Assembly (NCBI RefSeq): GCF_016405855.1
Contig: NZ_JAEFCA010000003.1
Span: forward strand, 554,253-618,252
From: Flavobacterium sp. IB48
GTDB taxonomy: Bacteria; Bacteroidota; Bacteroidia; Flavobacteriales; Flavobacteriaceae
Direction of reading: 5' to 3'
Length of the DNA: 64,000 bases
Shown: positions 24,314 to 34,264 of the stretch, one piece after another
Layout: the number at the start of each line of letters is the position of its first letter
How positions within the stretch are numbered: the first letter of the stretch is position 1
Translations under genes and position numbers: made by a program
The notes under the pieces: model-generated
Database searches by the model: none
Told to the model about the DNA's origin: nothing
What the model saw: the letters and a program-made list of their open reading frames with translations, nothing else

Positions 24314-25495
24314 ATGAGTTTTAACGTTAACGAAAAAGGATATTACGGAGAATTTGGAGGAGCTTATATTCCAGAAATGTTATATCCAAATGTAGAAGAA
24401 TTACGTCAGAAGTATTTAAGTATAATGGATGAACCTGATTTTAAAGCAGAGTTCAATCAATTGCTTAAAGATTACGTTGGACGCCCAAGTCCGTTATATT
24501 TTGCAAGACGTTTGTCTGAGAAATACAACACCAAAGTTTATCTAAAAAGAGAAGACTTAAACCATACCGGAGCGCACAAAGTAAACAATACTATCGGACA
24601 AATTTTGCTTGCAAAACGTCTAGGCAAAAAAAGAATTATCGCCGAAACTGGAGCAGGACAACACGGTGTGGCAACAGCAACAGTTTGTGCTTTAATGGGA
24701 ATTGAATGTATTGTTTATATGGGCGAAATTGACATCGCGCGTCAAGCACCTAACGTGGCTCGTATGAAAATGTTAGGCGCAGAAGTTCGTCCGGCACTTT
24801 CAGGTTCAAGAACTTTAAAAGATGCCACAAACGAAGCAATTCGTGACTGGATCAATAATCCTGTTGATACACATTATATTATTGGATCAGCAATTGGACC
24901 GCATCCTTACCCAGATATGGTAACTCGTTTTCAGAGTATCATTTCGGAAGAAATTAAATGGCAATTAAAAGAAAAAGAAGGACGCGAAAATCCTGATTAT
25001 GTAGTAGCTTGTATTGGTGGCGGAAGTAATGCGGCAGGAACTTATTATCACTTTTTGCATGAGCCAGAGGTGGGTATTATCGCTGTTGAAGCAGCGGGAA
25101 AAGGTGTTGATAGCGGACATAGCGCAGCAACAAGCAAATTAGGAAAAGTGGGGGTTATTCACGGCTGTAAAACGCTTTTAATGCAAACTCCTGATGGACA
25201 AATTACTGAACCATATTCTATTTCGGCAGGATTAGATTATCCAGGAGTTGGACCTTTACATGCACATTTGGCGCAAACAGGAAGAGGTGAGTTTTTCTCT
25301 GTAACCGATGATGATGCAATGAATGCTGGGCTTCAATTGACAAAATTAGAAGGAATTATTCCTGCGATCGAAAGTGCACACGCTTTTGCAGTCTTAGATC
25401 AAAAGAAATTTAAACCTACAGATGTTGTTGTTATCAGTCTTTCTGGGCGTGGAGACAAAGATTTAGATAATTATATAGATTACTTTAAATTGTAA
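24314..25495 (+). CDS. trpB: Tryptophan synthase beta subunit
   Basis: PLP enzyme joining indole and serine. 393 residues. The PLP lysine lies in [12 protein letters not shown] (about residue 86), the phosphate-binding loop in [10 protein letters not shown] (about 233) and the catalytic Glu in [13 protein letters not shown] (about 107). It is the TrpB1 type that works with TrpA, although trpA here is separated by two unrelated genes. It follows trpF by 12 bp. Confidence 0.97.
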   Translation: MSFNVNEKGYYGEFGGAYIPEMLYPNVEELRQKYLSIMDEPDFKAEFNQLLKDYVGRPSPLYFARRLSEKYNTKVYLKREDLNHTGAHKVNNTIGQILLAKRLGKKRIIAETGAGQHGVATATVCALMGIECIVYMGEIDIARQAPNVARMKMLGAEVRPALSGSRTLKDATNEAIRDWINNPVDTHYIIGSAIGPHPYPDMVTRFQSIISEEIKWQLKEKEGRENPDYVVACIGGGSNAAGTYYHFLHEPEVGIIAVEAAGKGVDSGHSAATSKLGKVGVIHGCKTLLMQTPDGQITEPYSISAGLDYPGVGPLHAHLAQTGRGEFFSVTDDDAMNAGLQLTKLEGIIPAIESAHAFAVLDQKKFKPTDVVVISLSGRGDKDLDNYIDYFKL

Positions 25496-25575
25496 TAAAA
25501 ATTGTAATTTGGGCGTTCAAATCCCGATACTTATCAGGAGACTGTACGCTAACAAATAAAGAGAAAATCATAATT

Positions 25576-25896
25576 ATGGAACTATTATTCTCATACGGAA
25601 CATTAAGATCGAAACAAACTCAGATGCAGATTTTTAATAAAGTTTTAAGTGGAAGTCCAGATCAAATACTGGGTTTCAAACTTAAAAGTTTACAAATTGA
25701 AGAAGAATTTGGAATGGCAGATTATGTTGTTGCTGTACCAAGTGAAAATTTGGAGGACATTATACATGGTGTTGCTTTTGAAGTTTCTAATCCAGAATTG
25801 TTAAAAGTTGATCAATTCGAGTCTAATTCATACAAAAGAGTGCAAGTCAAACTTCAATCAGGAAGAACGGCTTGGGTATATACTGAAAATAAATAA
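25576..25896 (+). CDS. Gamma-glutamylcyclotransferase-fold (AIG2-like) protein
   Basis: A 106-residue protein of the GGCT/AIG2 superfamily. The substrate-loop motif FSYGTLRSKQTQ is at the N-terminus, and the catalytic-type Glu is in VDQFESNSYKRVQV near residue 80. Family members release 5-oxoproline from gamma-glutamyl compounds, but many are uncharacterised. It is inserted between trpB and trpA and is 6 bp from the following amidohydrolase gene. Confidence 0.83.
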   Translation: MELLFSYGTLRSKQTQMQIFNKVLSGSPDQILGFKLKSLQIEEEFGMADYVVAVPSENLEDIIHGVAFEVSNPELLKVDQFESNSYKRVQVKLQSGRTAWVYTENK

Positions 25897-25902
25897 TTAA
25901 AA

Positions 25903-26640
25903 ATGATTTTAGCGGCAGCGCAAACAAAACCAAAACGAGGAGATATATCTGCTAATTTACTGAATCATTATCAGCTTATTGAATTGGCTGCCGAAAACGG
26001 CGCTAATTTAATTGCGTTTCCAGAATTATCAATTACAGGCTACGAAAGAGAAAATGCAGAAGCATTGATCTTTACAGAAGACGATTATAGAATTGATCAT
26101 TTAAAAGAATTATCGGTTAGAAATAACATTGTTATTATAGCTGGAGCACCAATTAAGATAGATTCGAAATTATATATTGGCGAATTTATTATAGCTCCAG
26201 ACGATTCGGTTTCAATTTATACCAAACAGTTTTTGCATGAAGGCGAAGATGAATTCTTCGATTCGACATTCGATTTTAATCCGATGTTAACTATAGAAGA
26301 TCAAAACATTTCTTTTGCAATTTGCGCTGATATTGACAATCCTTTGCATCCTGAAAATGCGGCCAAAAACGATACCGATATTTATGTAGCAAGCATTTTC
26401 TTTTCGCCAAACGGGATTCCAAATGCTTATAGAGATTTACAAAATTATGCTGAAAAACATAAAATGAATGTTTTAATGTCGAATTTCAGCGGAGAATCTT
26501 GGGGGTCGCCTTCGGCTGGACAAAGCGCTTTTTGGAATAATAAAGGCGAATTAATTGCGCAAATGAATGATTCTGATTCTGGATTATTATTGGTTGAAAA
26601 AAAAGGTGATGATTGGGAAAGCCAAATCATAAAATTTTAA
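25903..26640 (+). CDS. Carbon-nitrogen hydrolase (nitrilase superfamily)
   Basis: A 245-residue cytoplasmic amidohydrolase. The Glu-Lys-Cys triad is visible: Glu in FPELSITGYERE (about residue 41), Lys in SIYTKQFLHEG (about 106) and Cys in FAICADIDNPLHPENAAK (about 139). The substrate, amide or nitrile, cannot be told. Together with the GGCT gene it splits trpB from trpA, and the 6-bp spacing suggests those two were acquired or function as a pair. Confidence 0.88.
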   Translation: MILAAAQTKPKRGDISANLLNHYQLIELAAENGANLIAFPELSITGYERENAEALIFTEDDYRIDHLKELSVRNNIVIIAGAPIKIDSKLYIGEFIIAPDDSVSIYTKQFLHEGEDEFFDSTFDFNPMLTIEDQNISFAICADIDNPLHPENAAKNDTDIYVASIFFSPNGIPNAYRDLQNYAEKHKMNVLMSNFSGESWGSPSAGQSAFWNNKGELIAQMNDSDSGLLLVEKKGDDWESQIIKF

Positions 26641-26879
26641 AATATAATGCCACAGATTTCAAAGATTAGCAAAGATTTTTTCTCGCAGATCTAGCAGATT
26701 AATACAGATTTTTATTAAAAATATTTAAAAAAATCTTCGTAGATCAGCTTAAATCAATATAAATCTGCGTGAAATAATTTCAAGTAATCAATAATCCCGA
26801 TAGCTATCGGAATTGGTCAAACAAAACTTAACATACCTAACAGGTTTTGAAAACCTTGTAGGAGAAAAATATACTAAAA
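26641..26879. repeat. Repeat-filled spacer before trpA
   Basis: Contains several elements and no gene. CACAGATTTCAAAGATTAGC and CGCAGATCTAGCAGATTAAT face AAATCTGCGTG. There is a perfect palindrome CCGATAGCTATCGG (26797-26810), and a CAGGTTTTGAAAACCTTGTA element at about 26841-26860, of the same family as 49791-49869. Confidence 0.65.
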
Positions 26880-27641
26880 ATGAATAGAATAACTCAAAAA
26901 TTACAAGAAGATAAAAAGATACTTTCGATCTATTTTTCTGCGGGATATCCGAACTTAAATGATACCGTGCAGATTATTCAGGATTTAGAAAAAAACGGAG
27001 TGGATTTAATCGAAATCGGACTTCCTTTTAGTGATCCTTTGGCAGACGGGCCAACCATTCAGGCGAGTTCTACGCAGGCGCTTCGTAACGGAATGACAAC
27101 TCAAATCCTTTTCGATCAGCTGAAAAACATCCGCGAAAGCGTAAAAATTCCGTTGATTATTATGGGATATTTTAATCCGATGTTGCAATACGGCGTTGAA
27201 GCTTTTTGTGCAAAATGTGCCGAAATTGGAATTGACGGTTTAATTATTCCTGACCTTCCAGTTGATGTTTATGCAGATGAGTACAAAGCGATTTTTGAAA
27301 AATATGGTTTGATCAATGTCTTCTTAATTACGCCTCAAACTTCAGACGAACGTATTCGTTTTATTGATAGCGTTTCAAACGGATTTATCTATATGGTAAG
27401 TTCTGCAAGTGTCACAGGATCTCAATCTGTTTTTGGAAATACTCAGGAAACTTATTTCGAAAGAATTGCGGACATGAATTTGAAAAACCCTCAAATTGTT
27501 GGTTTCGGAATTTCGAATAAAGAAACTTTTAATCAGGCAACTAAATATGCTAAAGGTGCAATTATTGGAAGTGCTTTTATCAAACATTTAAGCGAAAGCG
27601 GAAGTGGGAAAATTGCTGAGTTTGTTGGAGAGATTCGATAA
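26880..27641 (+). CDS. trpA: Tryptophan synthase alpha subunit
   Basis: TIM-barrel subunit cleaving indole-3-glycerol phosphate to indole and glyceraldehyde 3-phosphate. 253 residues. Catalytic Glu in DLIEIGLPFSDPLADGPTIQ (about residue 48) and Asp in GIDGLIIPDLPVD (about 59 onward) are present, with the phosphate-binding GFGISNKE near the C-terminus. It ends the trp gene run; the M1 peptidase gene begins 44 bp later. Confidence 0.96.
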   Translation: MNRITQKLQEDKKILSIYFSAGYPNLNDTVQIIQDLEKNGVDLIEIGLPFSDPLADGPTIQASSTQALRNGMTTQILFDQLKNIRESVKIPLIIMGYFNPMLQYGVEAFCAKCAEIGIDGLIIPDLPVDVYADEYKAIFEKYGLINVFLITPQTSDERIRFIDSVSNGFIYMVSSASVTGSQSVFGNTQETYFERIADMNLKNPQIVGFGISNKETFNQATKYAKGAIIGSAFIKHLSESGSGKIAEFVGEIR

Positions 27642-27685
27642 ATAGATGTAAATTACGCGGTATTTTCAATCTTAGAAACCGTGTT

Positions 27686-29362
27686 ATGCAGCAATATTCA
27701 TTTGTAAAAGTATTCTTCATACTTATTATAAATTTAATGTTTTGTATGGTATATGCGCAAGAAAACAGAGCATTGCATATACCAACAAAACAAGACACTT
27801 TAAATGGTTCGATAACTCCTGAAAGAATCTGGTGGGACATTCAGCATTATGATCTTACTATAAAACCTGATTATAATAACAAAACGATATCAGGAAAAAA
27901 TACAATTGAATATACTGTCGTTAACAAAAAACATTCTGATTTAATGCAGATTGATCTTGTTGTTCCTTTAAAAATTGACAGTGTTTTTCAGAAAGGAAAA
28001 AAGATCGATTATACTCAAAATGAAAACATCTGGTATATAAAACTGCCTAAAAAGCTACTTTCAAAGAAAAACAAACTAACTATTTATTATTCTGGAAAAC
28101 CAACAGAGTCCATTAAACCGCCTTGGGATGGTGGTTTGGTTTGGGCAAAAGACTCTTTAAACCGTCCGTGGATTTCTGTGGCTTGCCAATATAAGGGTGC
28201 AAGTTTGTGGTTTCCTTGTAAAAATGCTCTCTATGATGAACCAGATAAAGGTGCAAGAATAAATATTATTGCTCCTAAAAATCTAATAGCTGTTTCAAAT
28301 GGCCGTTTGACATCAAAAATTACAAATACAGATACTACTTCGACTTTTACATGGGAAGTTAAGAATCCTATAAATCATTACGGAATTACATTTTATATAG
28401 GCAATTATATCAATATCTCTGATACGTTTCAAGGCGAAAAAGGAAATTTGAGCATGGATTTTTGGGTACTTGAATACAATAAGGAAAAAGCACTAAATCA
28501 TATGATTCCGGAAGTTAAACTAACAGTAAAATCTTTAGAGCATTGGTATGGACCTTATCCTTTTTATGAAGATGGTTTTAAGATGGTTGATGCCCCATAT
28601 ATAGGAATGGAACATCAAAGCGCCATTGCTTATGGCAGTTCATACAAAAAAGGCACAAATAAAAAAGGAGGCGATATTTCGAATACTGGCTGGGGCAAAA
28701 AAACAGATAAAATAATTGTTCACGAAATAGCGCACGAATGGTTTGGCAATACTGTTACTGCAAGTGACATTGCCGATCGATGGATTCAAGAAGGATTCGC
28801 TGGTTTAGCCGAAGAACTTGTTATAGCAGATATATGTGGAAAACAAGCTGGAAACGAATTCATGAACGGAAGATTTAGAACAATCGAAAATGATAAACCC
28901 ATTATTGGCCGATATGGCATAAATGAAGATGGCAGCAATGATAATTATATTAAGGGCTGGGCCGTTATGCACATGATTAAAAACATAATAAATGATGATT
29001 CAAAATTTCGAAAAATAATTCGTGATCTCACTCATGAATTTCATAATAAAACGGTTACAAGTAATGAAATCGAATCATATTTAAATTCAAAATCAGGAAT
29101 TAGCTTTACCTTTTTGTTTGATCAATATTTAAGGACAAATAAAGTTCCTATTTTAGAATTCAAATACAAAAATGAAGAATTGAGCTATCGTTATATTGAC
29201 TGTATTGAAGAATTTTCTATGCCAATTAAAACTAATTGGACAGGAGAGAATTTTATATATCCTTCGACATTTTGGCAGTCAATAAAAGTAGAAAATAAAG
29301 ACACTCTTCAGGAATTAAAAATAGATTTAAACTTTTATGTAACGCTTAAAAAAGTCGATTAA
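27686..29362 (+). CDS. Secreted M1 family zinc aminopeptidase
   Basis: A 558-residue exported peptidase with signal peptide (residues 1-24, ending VYAQ). The exopeptidase motif is GMEHQSA (variant of GAMEN) at about residue 309, and the zinc site HEIAHEWFGN followed after 18 residues by the third ligand Glu in RWIQEGFAG. It acts outside the cytoplasm. It is shorter than full M1 enzymes, lacking the long C-terminal helical domain. Possibly transcribed through from trpA, 44 bp upstream, as no terminator is seen between them. Confidence 0.9.
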   Translation: MQQYSFVKVFFILIINLMFCMVYAQENRALHIPTKQDTLNGSITPERIWWDIQHYDLTIKPDYNNKTISGKNTIEYTVVNKKHSDLMQIDLVVPLKIDSVFQKGKKIDYTQNENIWYIKLPKKLLSKKNKLTIYYSGKPTESIKPPWDGGLVWAKDSLNRPWISVACQYKGASLWFPCKNALYDEPDKGARINIIAPKNLIAVSNGRLTSKITNTDTTSTFTWEVKNPINHYGITFYIGNYINISDTFQGEKGNLSMDFWVLEYNKEKALNHMIPEVKLTVKSLEHWYGPYPFYEDGFKMVDAPYIGMEHQSAIAYGSSYKKGTNKKGGDISNTGWGKKTDKIIVHEIAHEWFGNTVTASDIADRWIQEGFAGLAEELVIADICGKQAGNEFMNGRFRTIENDKPIIGRYGINEDGSNDNYIKGWAVMHMIKNIINDDSKFRKIIRDLTHEFHNKTVTSNEIESYLNSKSGISFTFLFDQYLRTNKVPILEFKYKNEELSYRYIDCIEEFSMPIKTNWTGENFIYPSTFWQSIKVENKDTLQELKIDLNFYVTLKKVD

Positions 29363-29434
29363 TCCCAACAATGGAGCACTTTTTAATCCATAGACCTCGA
29401 AACCGTTTTATGTTAATATTATGTTAAAATAAAA

Positions 29435-29472
29435 TTAAACAAGCGTTTAAATTAAACAACTGTTTAATTTTG
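29435..29472 (+). promoter_or_regulatory. Tandem TetR operators overlapping the efflux promoter
   Basis: Two 16-bp palindromes, TTAAACAAGCGTTTAA (29435-29450) and TTAAACAACTGTTTAA (29452-29467), have centres 17 bp apart. The -7 box TAATTTTG (29465-29472) overlaps the second, 22 bases before the TetR start. Confidence 0.78.
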
Positions 29473-29493
29473 CATCCGATTAGAAACACTATC

Positions 29494-30123
29494 ATGTCAA
29501 ACATCGAATTAAACGATAAAAAAATTCAGATTCTAAACGTCGCTGAAAAGCTTTTTTCTGAGAAAGGATTTGAGGGTACATCGATACGGGATATCTCCAA
29601 AGAGGCAAAAATTAATATTGCCATGGTGTCGTATTACTTTGGTTCAAAAGAAAGACTTCTGGAAGCTCTAATTTTCTACAAAACGGTTGATTTAAAATTA
29701 CAACTTGAAAATTTATTGCAGGAAAATCTACAACCGCTTGAAAAAGTCAATAAATTAATCGAAATTTACATTAATAGAATTTGTCTTAACAAGGGGATTT
29801 ACAGAGTTTTACATTTTGAACTTTACAATAAAAAAAGAGAAAAAAGCCTTCAAGCTTTTACAGAATTAAAAAAAGGAAACTTAAAATCTGTCGAAAGTAT
29901 TATCAACCAAGGTCAAGCTCAAGGCGTTTTTAGAAAAGATATTAATATCCAACTTATAACACCGACGATTATTGGAACCTTTTTTCATTTCCACATGAAT
30001 CGCTCTTTCTTCGAAGAATTATTGGATTTAAAAACAGATGAAATGTTTAACAATTACATTAAAAACGATCTTACAAAGCACATTCAACAAACTATAAAAG
30101 CGCTACTTGTTTATGAAAATTAG
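29494..30123 (+). CDS. TetR/AcrR family regulator of efflux operon
   Basis: A 209-residue repressor. The N-terminal HTH is ILNVAEKLFSEKGFEGTSIR followed by DISKEAKINIAMVSYYFGSK, the usual TetR pattern; the rest is a helical ligand/dimerisation domain. I start at 29494 because the longer frame would begin with a TTG that lies inside the -7 box. The gene overlaps the TolC gene by 11 bases, so it heads the efflux operon and probably represses it through the tandem palindromes. Inducer unknown. Confidence 0.9.
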   Translation: MSNIELNDKKIQILNVAEKLFSEKGFEGTSIRDISKEAKINIAMVSYYFGSKERLLEALIFYKTVDLKLQLENLLQENLQPLEKVNKLIEIYINRICLNKGIYRVLHFELYNKKREKSLQAFTELKKGNLKSVESIINQGQAQGVFRKDINIQLITPTIIGTFFHFHMNRSFFEELLDLKTDEMFNNYIKNDLTKHIQQTIKALLVYEN

Positions 30124-31432
30124 TCAATTAATGCTCTTTGGAGTTTTCTTCATCGGAATATCTTCAGCAGAAGCACAAGAAAAAACAAGTTTAACCTTGG
30201 GCGAGGCCGTACAAATGGCTTGGGAAAAGAGTAACGAAGTTACGCTTGCCAATACTAAGGTAAACACAAAACTATACGAGTTAAAAACCGTAAAAAACAA
30301 TCAATACCCAGATCTTAAAATTTCTGGCCAATATCAGCGTCTTACCAAAGCGTCGATTGATATGCCAAATCAAGGCGAAAGCGCTTCTCTAGCTTCTCCT
30401 GACAGAGCTATGTTAGGAATGGCAAATTTAAGTTTACCGATTTTTGCTGGATTTAAAATTCAAAGCAGCATCGATGCATACGACAATTTGTACGAAGCTG
30501 AAAGTGCAAATGCTGCTAAAACAAAAGAAGATGTTGCTTTAAAAACAATCACTTATTATACGGCATTATACAAAGCGCAAAAAACTTTAGATGTTTTAAA
30601 TGAAAACCAAAAAAGCGCAAAACAACGTGTCACTGATTTTACAGAGTTGGAGAAAAACGGAATCATTCCGAGAAATGATTTATTAAAAGCACAGTTGTTG
30701 GTTTCTAAAACACAATTATCTATTGATGAAGCCAATAATAACATTAATAATATCAATTACTACCTAACTACATTGCTTAAATTAGATCCTAGCGTAAAAA
30801 TTCAGGTAAACGAAGAAGATTTCTTTAATTTAAAAACAAGCAATGCTCCAACATCTGATGCTATAGCATTAGAAAACAGAAAAGATTTGGAAGCAGTTAG
30901 ATTACAAGGAAAAGCTTCTGAAGCAAATATTAAAATAGCAAAAGCAGGATATTACCCAGCGATTTCATTGCTTGGTGGTTACACGGCATTAGATCTAAAA
31001 GATATTATTACTGTAAAATATGCTATGAATTTCGGAATCGGATTATCTTATGATTTATCTGGAATTCTAAAAAACAATGTGCATGTTAAAGAAGCAGAAA
31101 GCAGAGCTCTTGAAGTAAAAAACACTGAAGCTATTATGACTGACAAGATTAAGGTTGAAGTTCAGAAATCTATTGAAGATTACGACTTAGCAATCAACCA
31201 AAGTGTTGTTTATGATGAAGCACTTCAGCAAGCTGCAGAAAATTACAGATTAGTTAAAGATAAATTTGACAACGGTTTATCTGACACTAATGATTTGGTA
31301 GAAGCGGATGTAGAACATTTAAACGCCAAAATTCAAACTGCTTTATCTAAAGCAACAATTATTCAAAAATATTACGAATTACTTTCAGTATCAGGACAAT
31401 TATCACAATCATTCAATCTTTCTAAAATATAA
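30113..31432 (+). CDS. TolC family outer-membrane efflux protein
   Basis: A 439-residue outer-membrane channel component with signal peptide (about residues 1-21, ending SAEAQ). Two homologous helical repeats of the TolC/OEP family can be traced, including LTLGEAVQMAWEKSNEV near the mature start and NYRLVKDKFDNGLSDTNDLV near residue 380. It begins inside the end of the TetR gene at an ATG at 30113 and is 12 bp from the HlyD-type gene. It should form a tripartite pump with the next two products. Confidence 0.92.
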   Translation: MKISQLMLFGVFFIGISSAEAQEKTSLTLGEAVQMAWEKSNEVTLANTKVNTKLYELKTVKNNQYPDLKISGQYQRLTKASIDMPNQGESASLASPDRAMLGMANLSLPIFAGFKIQSSIDAYDNLYEAESANAAKTKEDVALKTITYYTALYKAQKTLDVLNENQKSAKQRVTDFTELEKNGIIPRNDLLKAQLLVSKTQLSIDEANNNINNINYYLTTLLKLDPSVKIQVNEEDFFNLKTSNAPTSDAIALENRKDLEAVRLQGKASEANIKIAKAGYYPAISLLGGYTALDLKDIITVKYAMNFGIGLSYDLSGILKNNVHVKEAESRALEVKNTEAIMTDKIKVEVQKSIEDYDLAINQSVVYDEALQQAAENYRLVKDKFDNGLSDTNDLVEADVEHLNAKIQTALSKATIIQKYYELLSVSGQLSQSFNLSKI

Positions 31433-31444
31433 TCGATAGCTCTC

Positions 31445-32524
31445 ATGGAAAAGAAAAAGACAAATAAAAAATTCATCATCATACTAACCGTAATGGTTTT
31501 ATTGGGAGGAACTTACGGAATATCAAAATATTTACACGGTCAAGCTCACGAAGAAACAGACGATGCTCAGATCGAGAAAAAAATGAATCCAATTATCCCA
31601 AGAGTTTCAGGATATATTAGCAAAGTTTATGTGAAAGATAATGATTATGTAAAAAAAGGAGATACTTTATTTACTATCGATAAGAGAGATTACCAATTAA
31701 AGATTGATGAAGCTAATGCTGCATTATTAGGAGCTGAAGGTCAATACGAAGCTGCAAAAGCTGATATTGGAAGTGCTTATGCAAGTATTTCTGTTTCAGA
31801 TGCTCAAATGAGATCTGCGAGCGGTTCTATCGAAAGTGCAAAAATTAGATTGAGACAGCTTACAAACGATTATAACCGTTACAATAACCTGTACAAAACT
31901 CATACTATTACAAAACAACAATATGAGCAGGCGTTAACAGCAAAAGAAGAAGCAGAAAACCAAGTACGAGTTTTAGAACAACAACAAAAAGCTACTTCTT
32001 ACCAAAAATCTGTTATTCAGTCAAAATCTAAAGTTTCAGACAAACAAACAGAAGTTGCAGCGGCAAATATCAAAAAAGCAAAAACGATGCTTGATGTTGC
32101 TCACTTAAACCTTTCTTATACTGTAGTTACAGCTGCTATTGACGGTCAGGTTTCTAAAGTTGATATTCAGCCAGGACAATTGGTGCAGCCAGGACAATCT
32201 TTATTCTACATTATTAATAATAACGAAGCTTGGGTTGTGGCTAACTTCAAAGAAACACAATTAAACAAAATGGTTGTGGGACAAAAAGTAAGCTTAAAAG
32301 TTGATGCTTATCCAAACTATGAATTCAAAGGAACTGTAACATCATTTTCTCCTGCTACAGGATCTCGTTTTTCATTATTACCTCCTGATAACGCAACAGG
32401 AAACTTCGTAAAAACAATTCAAAGATTACCAGTAAAAATTAGTATAGACGAATCAAACGATCCTGAAAAAGTAAAACTTTTAAGACCAGGTATGAACGTT
32501 GACGTTGATGTACATTTGAAATAA
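31445..32524 (+). CDS. HlyD/EmrA-type membrane fusion protein
   Basis: A 359-residue periplasmic adaptor anchored by one N-terminal helix (about residues 9-26). Biotinyl-lipoyl halves are visible as NPIIPRVSGYISKVYVKDND (about 48-67) and AIDGQVSKVDIQPGQLVQPG (about 233-252), flanking an alpha-hairpin with coiled-coil pattern. A beta-barrel part follows (VGQKVSLKVDAYPNYEFKG). It links the DHA2 transporter with the TolC-like channel. Confidence 0.94.
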   Translation: MEKKKTNKKFIIILTVMVLLGGTYGISKYLHGQAHEETDDAQIEKKMNPIIPRVSGYISKVYVKDNDYVKKGDTLFTIDKRDYQLKIDEANAALLGAEGQYEAAKADIGSAYASISVSDAQMRSASGSIESAKIRLRQLTNDYNRYNNLYKTHTITKQQYEQALTAKEEAENQVRVLEQQQKATSYQKSVIQSKSKVSDKQTEVAAANIKKAKTMLDVAHLNLSYTVVTAAIDGQVSKVDIQPGQLVQPGQSLFYIINNNEAWVVANFKETQLNKMVVGQKVSLKVDAYPNYEFKGTVTSFSPATGSRFSLLPPDNATGNFVKTIQRLPVKISIDESNDPEKVKLLRPGMNVDVDVHLK

Positions 32525-32529
32525 GATAA

Positions 32530-34116
32530 ATGGCAACAGCAGTACAAGACGACGATTTAGTAGAATACGGTTTCAGACGTGTTATCATTACGATTACAGC
32601 AGTGCTTTGTGCACTGTTGGAAATTGTAGATACAACGATTGTAAACGTAGCGCTGACAGACATGCGCGGAAGTCTTGGAGCTACCTTGACCGATGTGGCA
32701 TGGGTAATTACAGCATACGCAATTGCGAATGTTATTGTAATTCCGATGACGAGCTGGCTATCACAGCAATTTGGAAGACGTAATTATTTTGTGGCTTCCA
32801 TTATAATATTTACAGTCTGTTCTTTTTTGTGTGGTAACGCCACAAATATTTGGGAACTTGTAGCCTTCCGATTCGTACAAGGTATGGGTGGTGGAGCACT
32901 TCTAGTAACAGCCCAAACGATCATTACAGAAAGTTATCCTGTAGCAAAACGTGGAATGGCGCAAGCAATTTACGGAATGGGTGTAATTGTTGGTCCAACT
33001 TTAGGTCCGCCTTTGGGAGGATATTTAGTAGACAATTACTCTTGGCCTTATATTTTCTACATTAATATTCCGTTAGGAATTATCGCTACAATTTTGGCTT
33101 TAACATTCGTTAGAAGTCCGAAATATGGAGAAAAATTAAAAGCCAATCAGGTTGACTGGTGGGGAATAATCTTGTTGAGTACCTTTATTGGTTCTTTACA
33201 ATTCGTTCTAGAACATGGGCAGCAAGACGATTGGTTTAACGATTCTTTAATCGTAACCTTAAGTGTTGTAACCGTTCTTGGATTGGTTTTATTTATATGG
33301 AGAGAGCTTACTTATAAATATCCAATCGTGAACTTAAGTGTTCTAAAAGATGGAAACTTAAGAATTGGAACCATAATGTGTTTTATTCTTGGTTTTGGTT
33401 TATACGGTTCAACATTGATTATCCCGATTTATACGCAATCTATTTTAGGATGGACTGCAACTGATGCAGGTTTATTATTAATTCCAGGATCTATTACAAC
33501 AGCATTCATGATGCCATTTGTTGGAAATATGATTCAGAAAGGTGTACCACAAGGTTATATGGTTGGAGTAGGATTTTTGATTTTCTTCTTCTTTACCTTT
33601 ATGATGTATAGCCGAATGACACCAGATACAGGAGTTGAACATATGTATTGGCCTTTAATTTTAAGAGGAATTGGTTTAGGATTACTTTTCGTGCCTATTA
33701 CAACTCTTTCTCTTTCTACTTTAAAAGGAAAACAAATTGGTGAAGGAGCTGCATTTACAGGAATGATGCGTCAATTAGGCGGATCTTTTGGTATTGCAAT
33801 TATTACTACTTTTATCACTCGTTTTAGCCAGTCTCATAGAGTAGATTTAATTAATAACCTAGATCCTGCTAAGTTTGACGTGCAGCAGCGCATTGCAGGA
33901 ATGCAGCACGCATTTATGGCAAAAGGATATAGTGCGGATGTTGCCTTGAAAAAAGCGTATCAAGCCATAGAATATTCAGTAATGAAACAAAGTACTGTAA
34001 TGGCTTATATGGACATCTTTCTTTATCTAGGAATTATGTTTTTATGTTGCATACCGATTATTCTCTTTATTAAAAAAGGGAAGAACAAAATTAGTGCAGC
34101 CGACGCAATGCATTAA
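32530..34116 (+). CDS. DHA2 family MFS multidrug transporter (EmrB/QacA-like)
   Basis: A 528-residue inner-membrane proton antiporter with the 14 predicted helices of the DHA2 family. Helix 1 has the LLEIVDTTIVNVALTDM motif; motif A-like WLSQQFGRRNYFV follows helix 2, and motif C GMGVIVGPTLGPPLGGYLVD is in helix 5. It begins 5 bp after the adaptor gene and is followed by a strong terminator, so it ends the operon. Substrate range cannot be read from sequence. Confidence 0.94.
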   Translation: MATAVQDDDLVEYGFRRVIITITAVLCALLEIVDTTIVNVALTDMRGSLGATLTDVAWVITAYAIANVIVIPMTSWLSQQFGRRNYFVASIIIFTVCSFLCGNATNIWELVAFRFVQGMGGGALLVTAQTIITESYPVAKRGMAQAIYGMGVIVGPTLGPPLGGYLVDNYSWPYIFYINIPLGIIATILALTFVRSPKYGEKLKANQVDWWGIILLSTFIGSLQFVLEHGQQDDWFNDSLIVTLSVVTVLGLVLFIWRELTYKYPIVNLSVLKDGNLRIGTIMCFILGFGLYGSTLIIPIYTQSILGWTATDAGLLLIPGSITTAFMMPFVGNMIQKGVPQGYMVGVGFLIFFFFTFMMYSRMTPDTGVEHMYWPLILRGIGLGLLFVPITTLSLSTLKGKQIGEGAAFTGMMRQLGGSFGIAIITTFITRFSQSHRVDLINNLDPAKFDVQQRIAGMQHAFMAKGYSADVALKKAYQAIEYSVMKQSTVMAYMDIFLYLGIMFLCCIPIILFIKKGKNKISAADAMH

Positions 34117-34141
34117 TGATAATAGATTTATAATACGCATA

Positions 34142-34178
34142 AACGCCGAATTCTTATTTGAATTCGGCGTTGTTTTTT
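34142..34178 (+). terminator. Intrinsic terminator after efflux operon
   Basis: AACGCCGAATTC (34142-34153) pairs perfectly with GAATTCGGCGTT (34160-34171), then GTTTTTTATT. It is 25 bases past the transporter stop. Confidence 0.92.
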
Positions 34179-34204
34179 ATTCTTATTTACCAAAGAATTT
34201 ATTT

Positions 34205-34262
34205 TAAAGAGACGTAAAAACTCAGAATCTTAGCAACTTAGAACCTTAGAATCTTTAAAAAA
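34205..34262. repeat. CTTAG-type repeat between convergent genes
   Basis: Units CTCAGAATC, TTAGCAACTTAGAACC, TTAGAATC run up to the yaaA stop codon. Confidence 0.55.
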
Positions 34263-34264
34263 AG

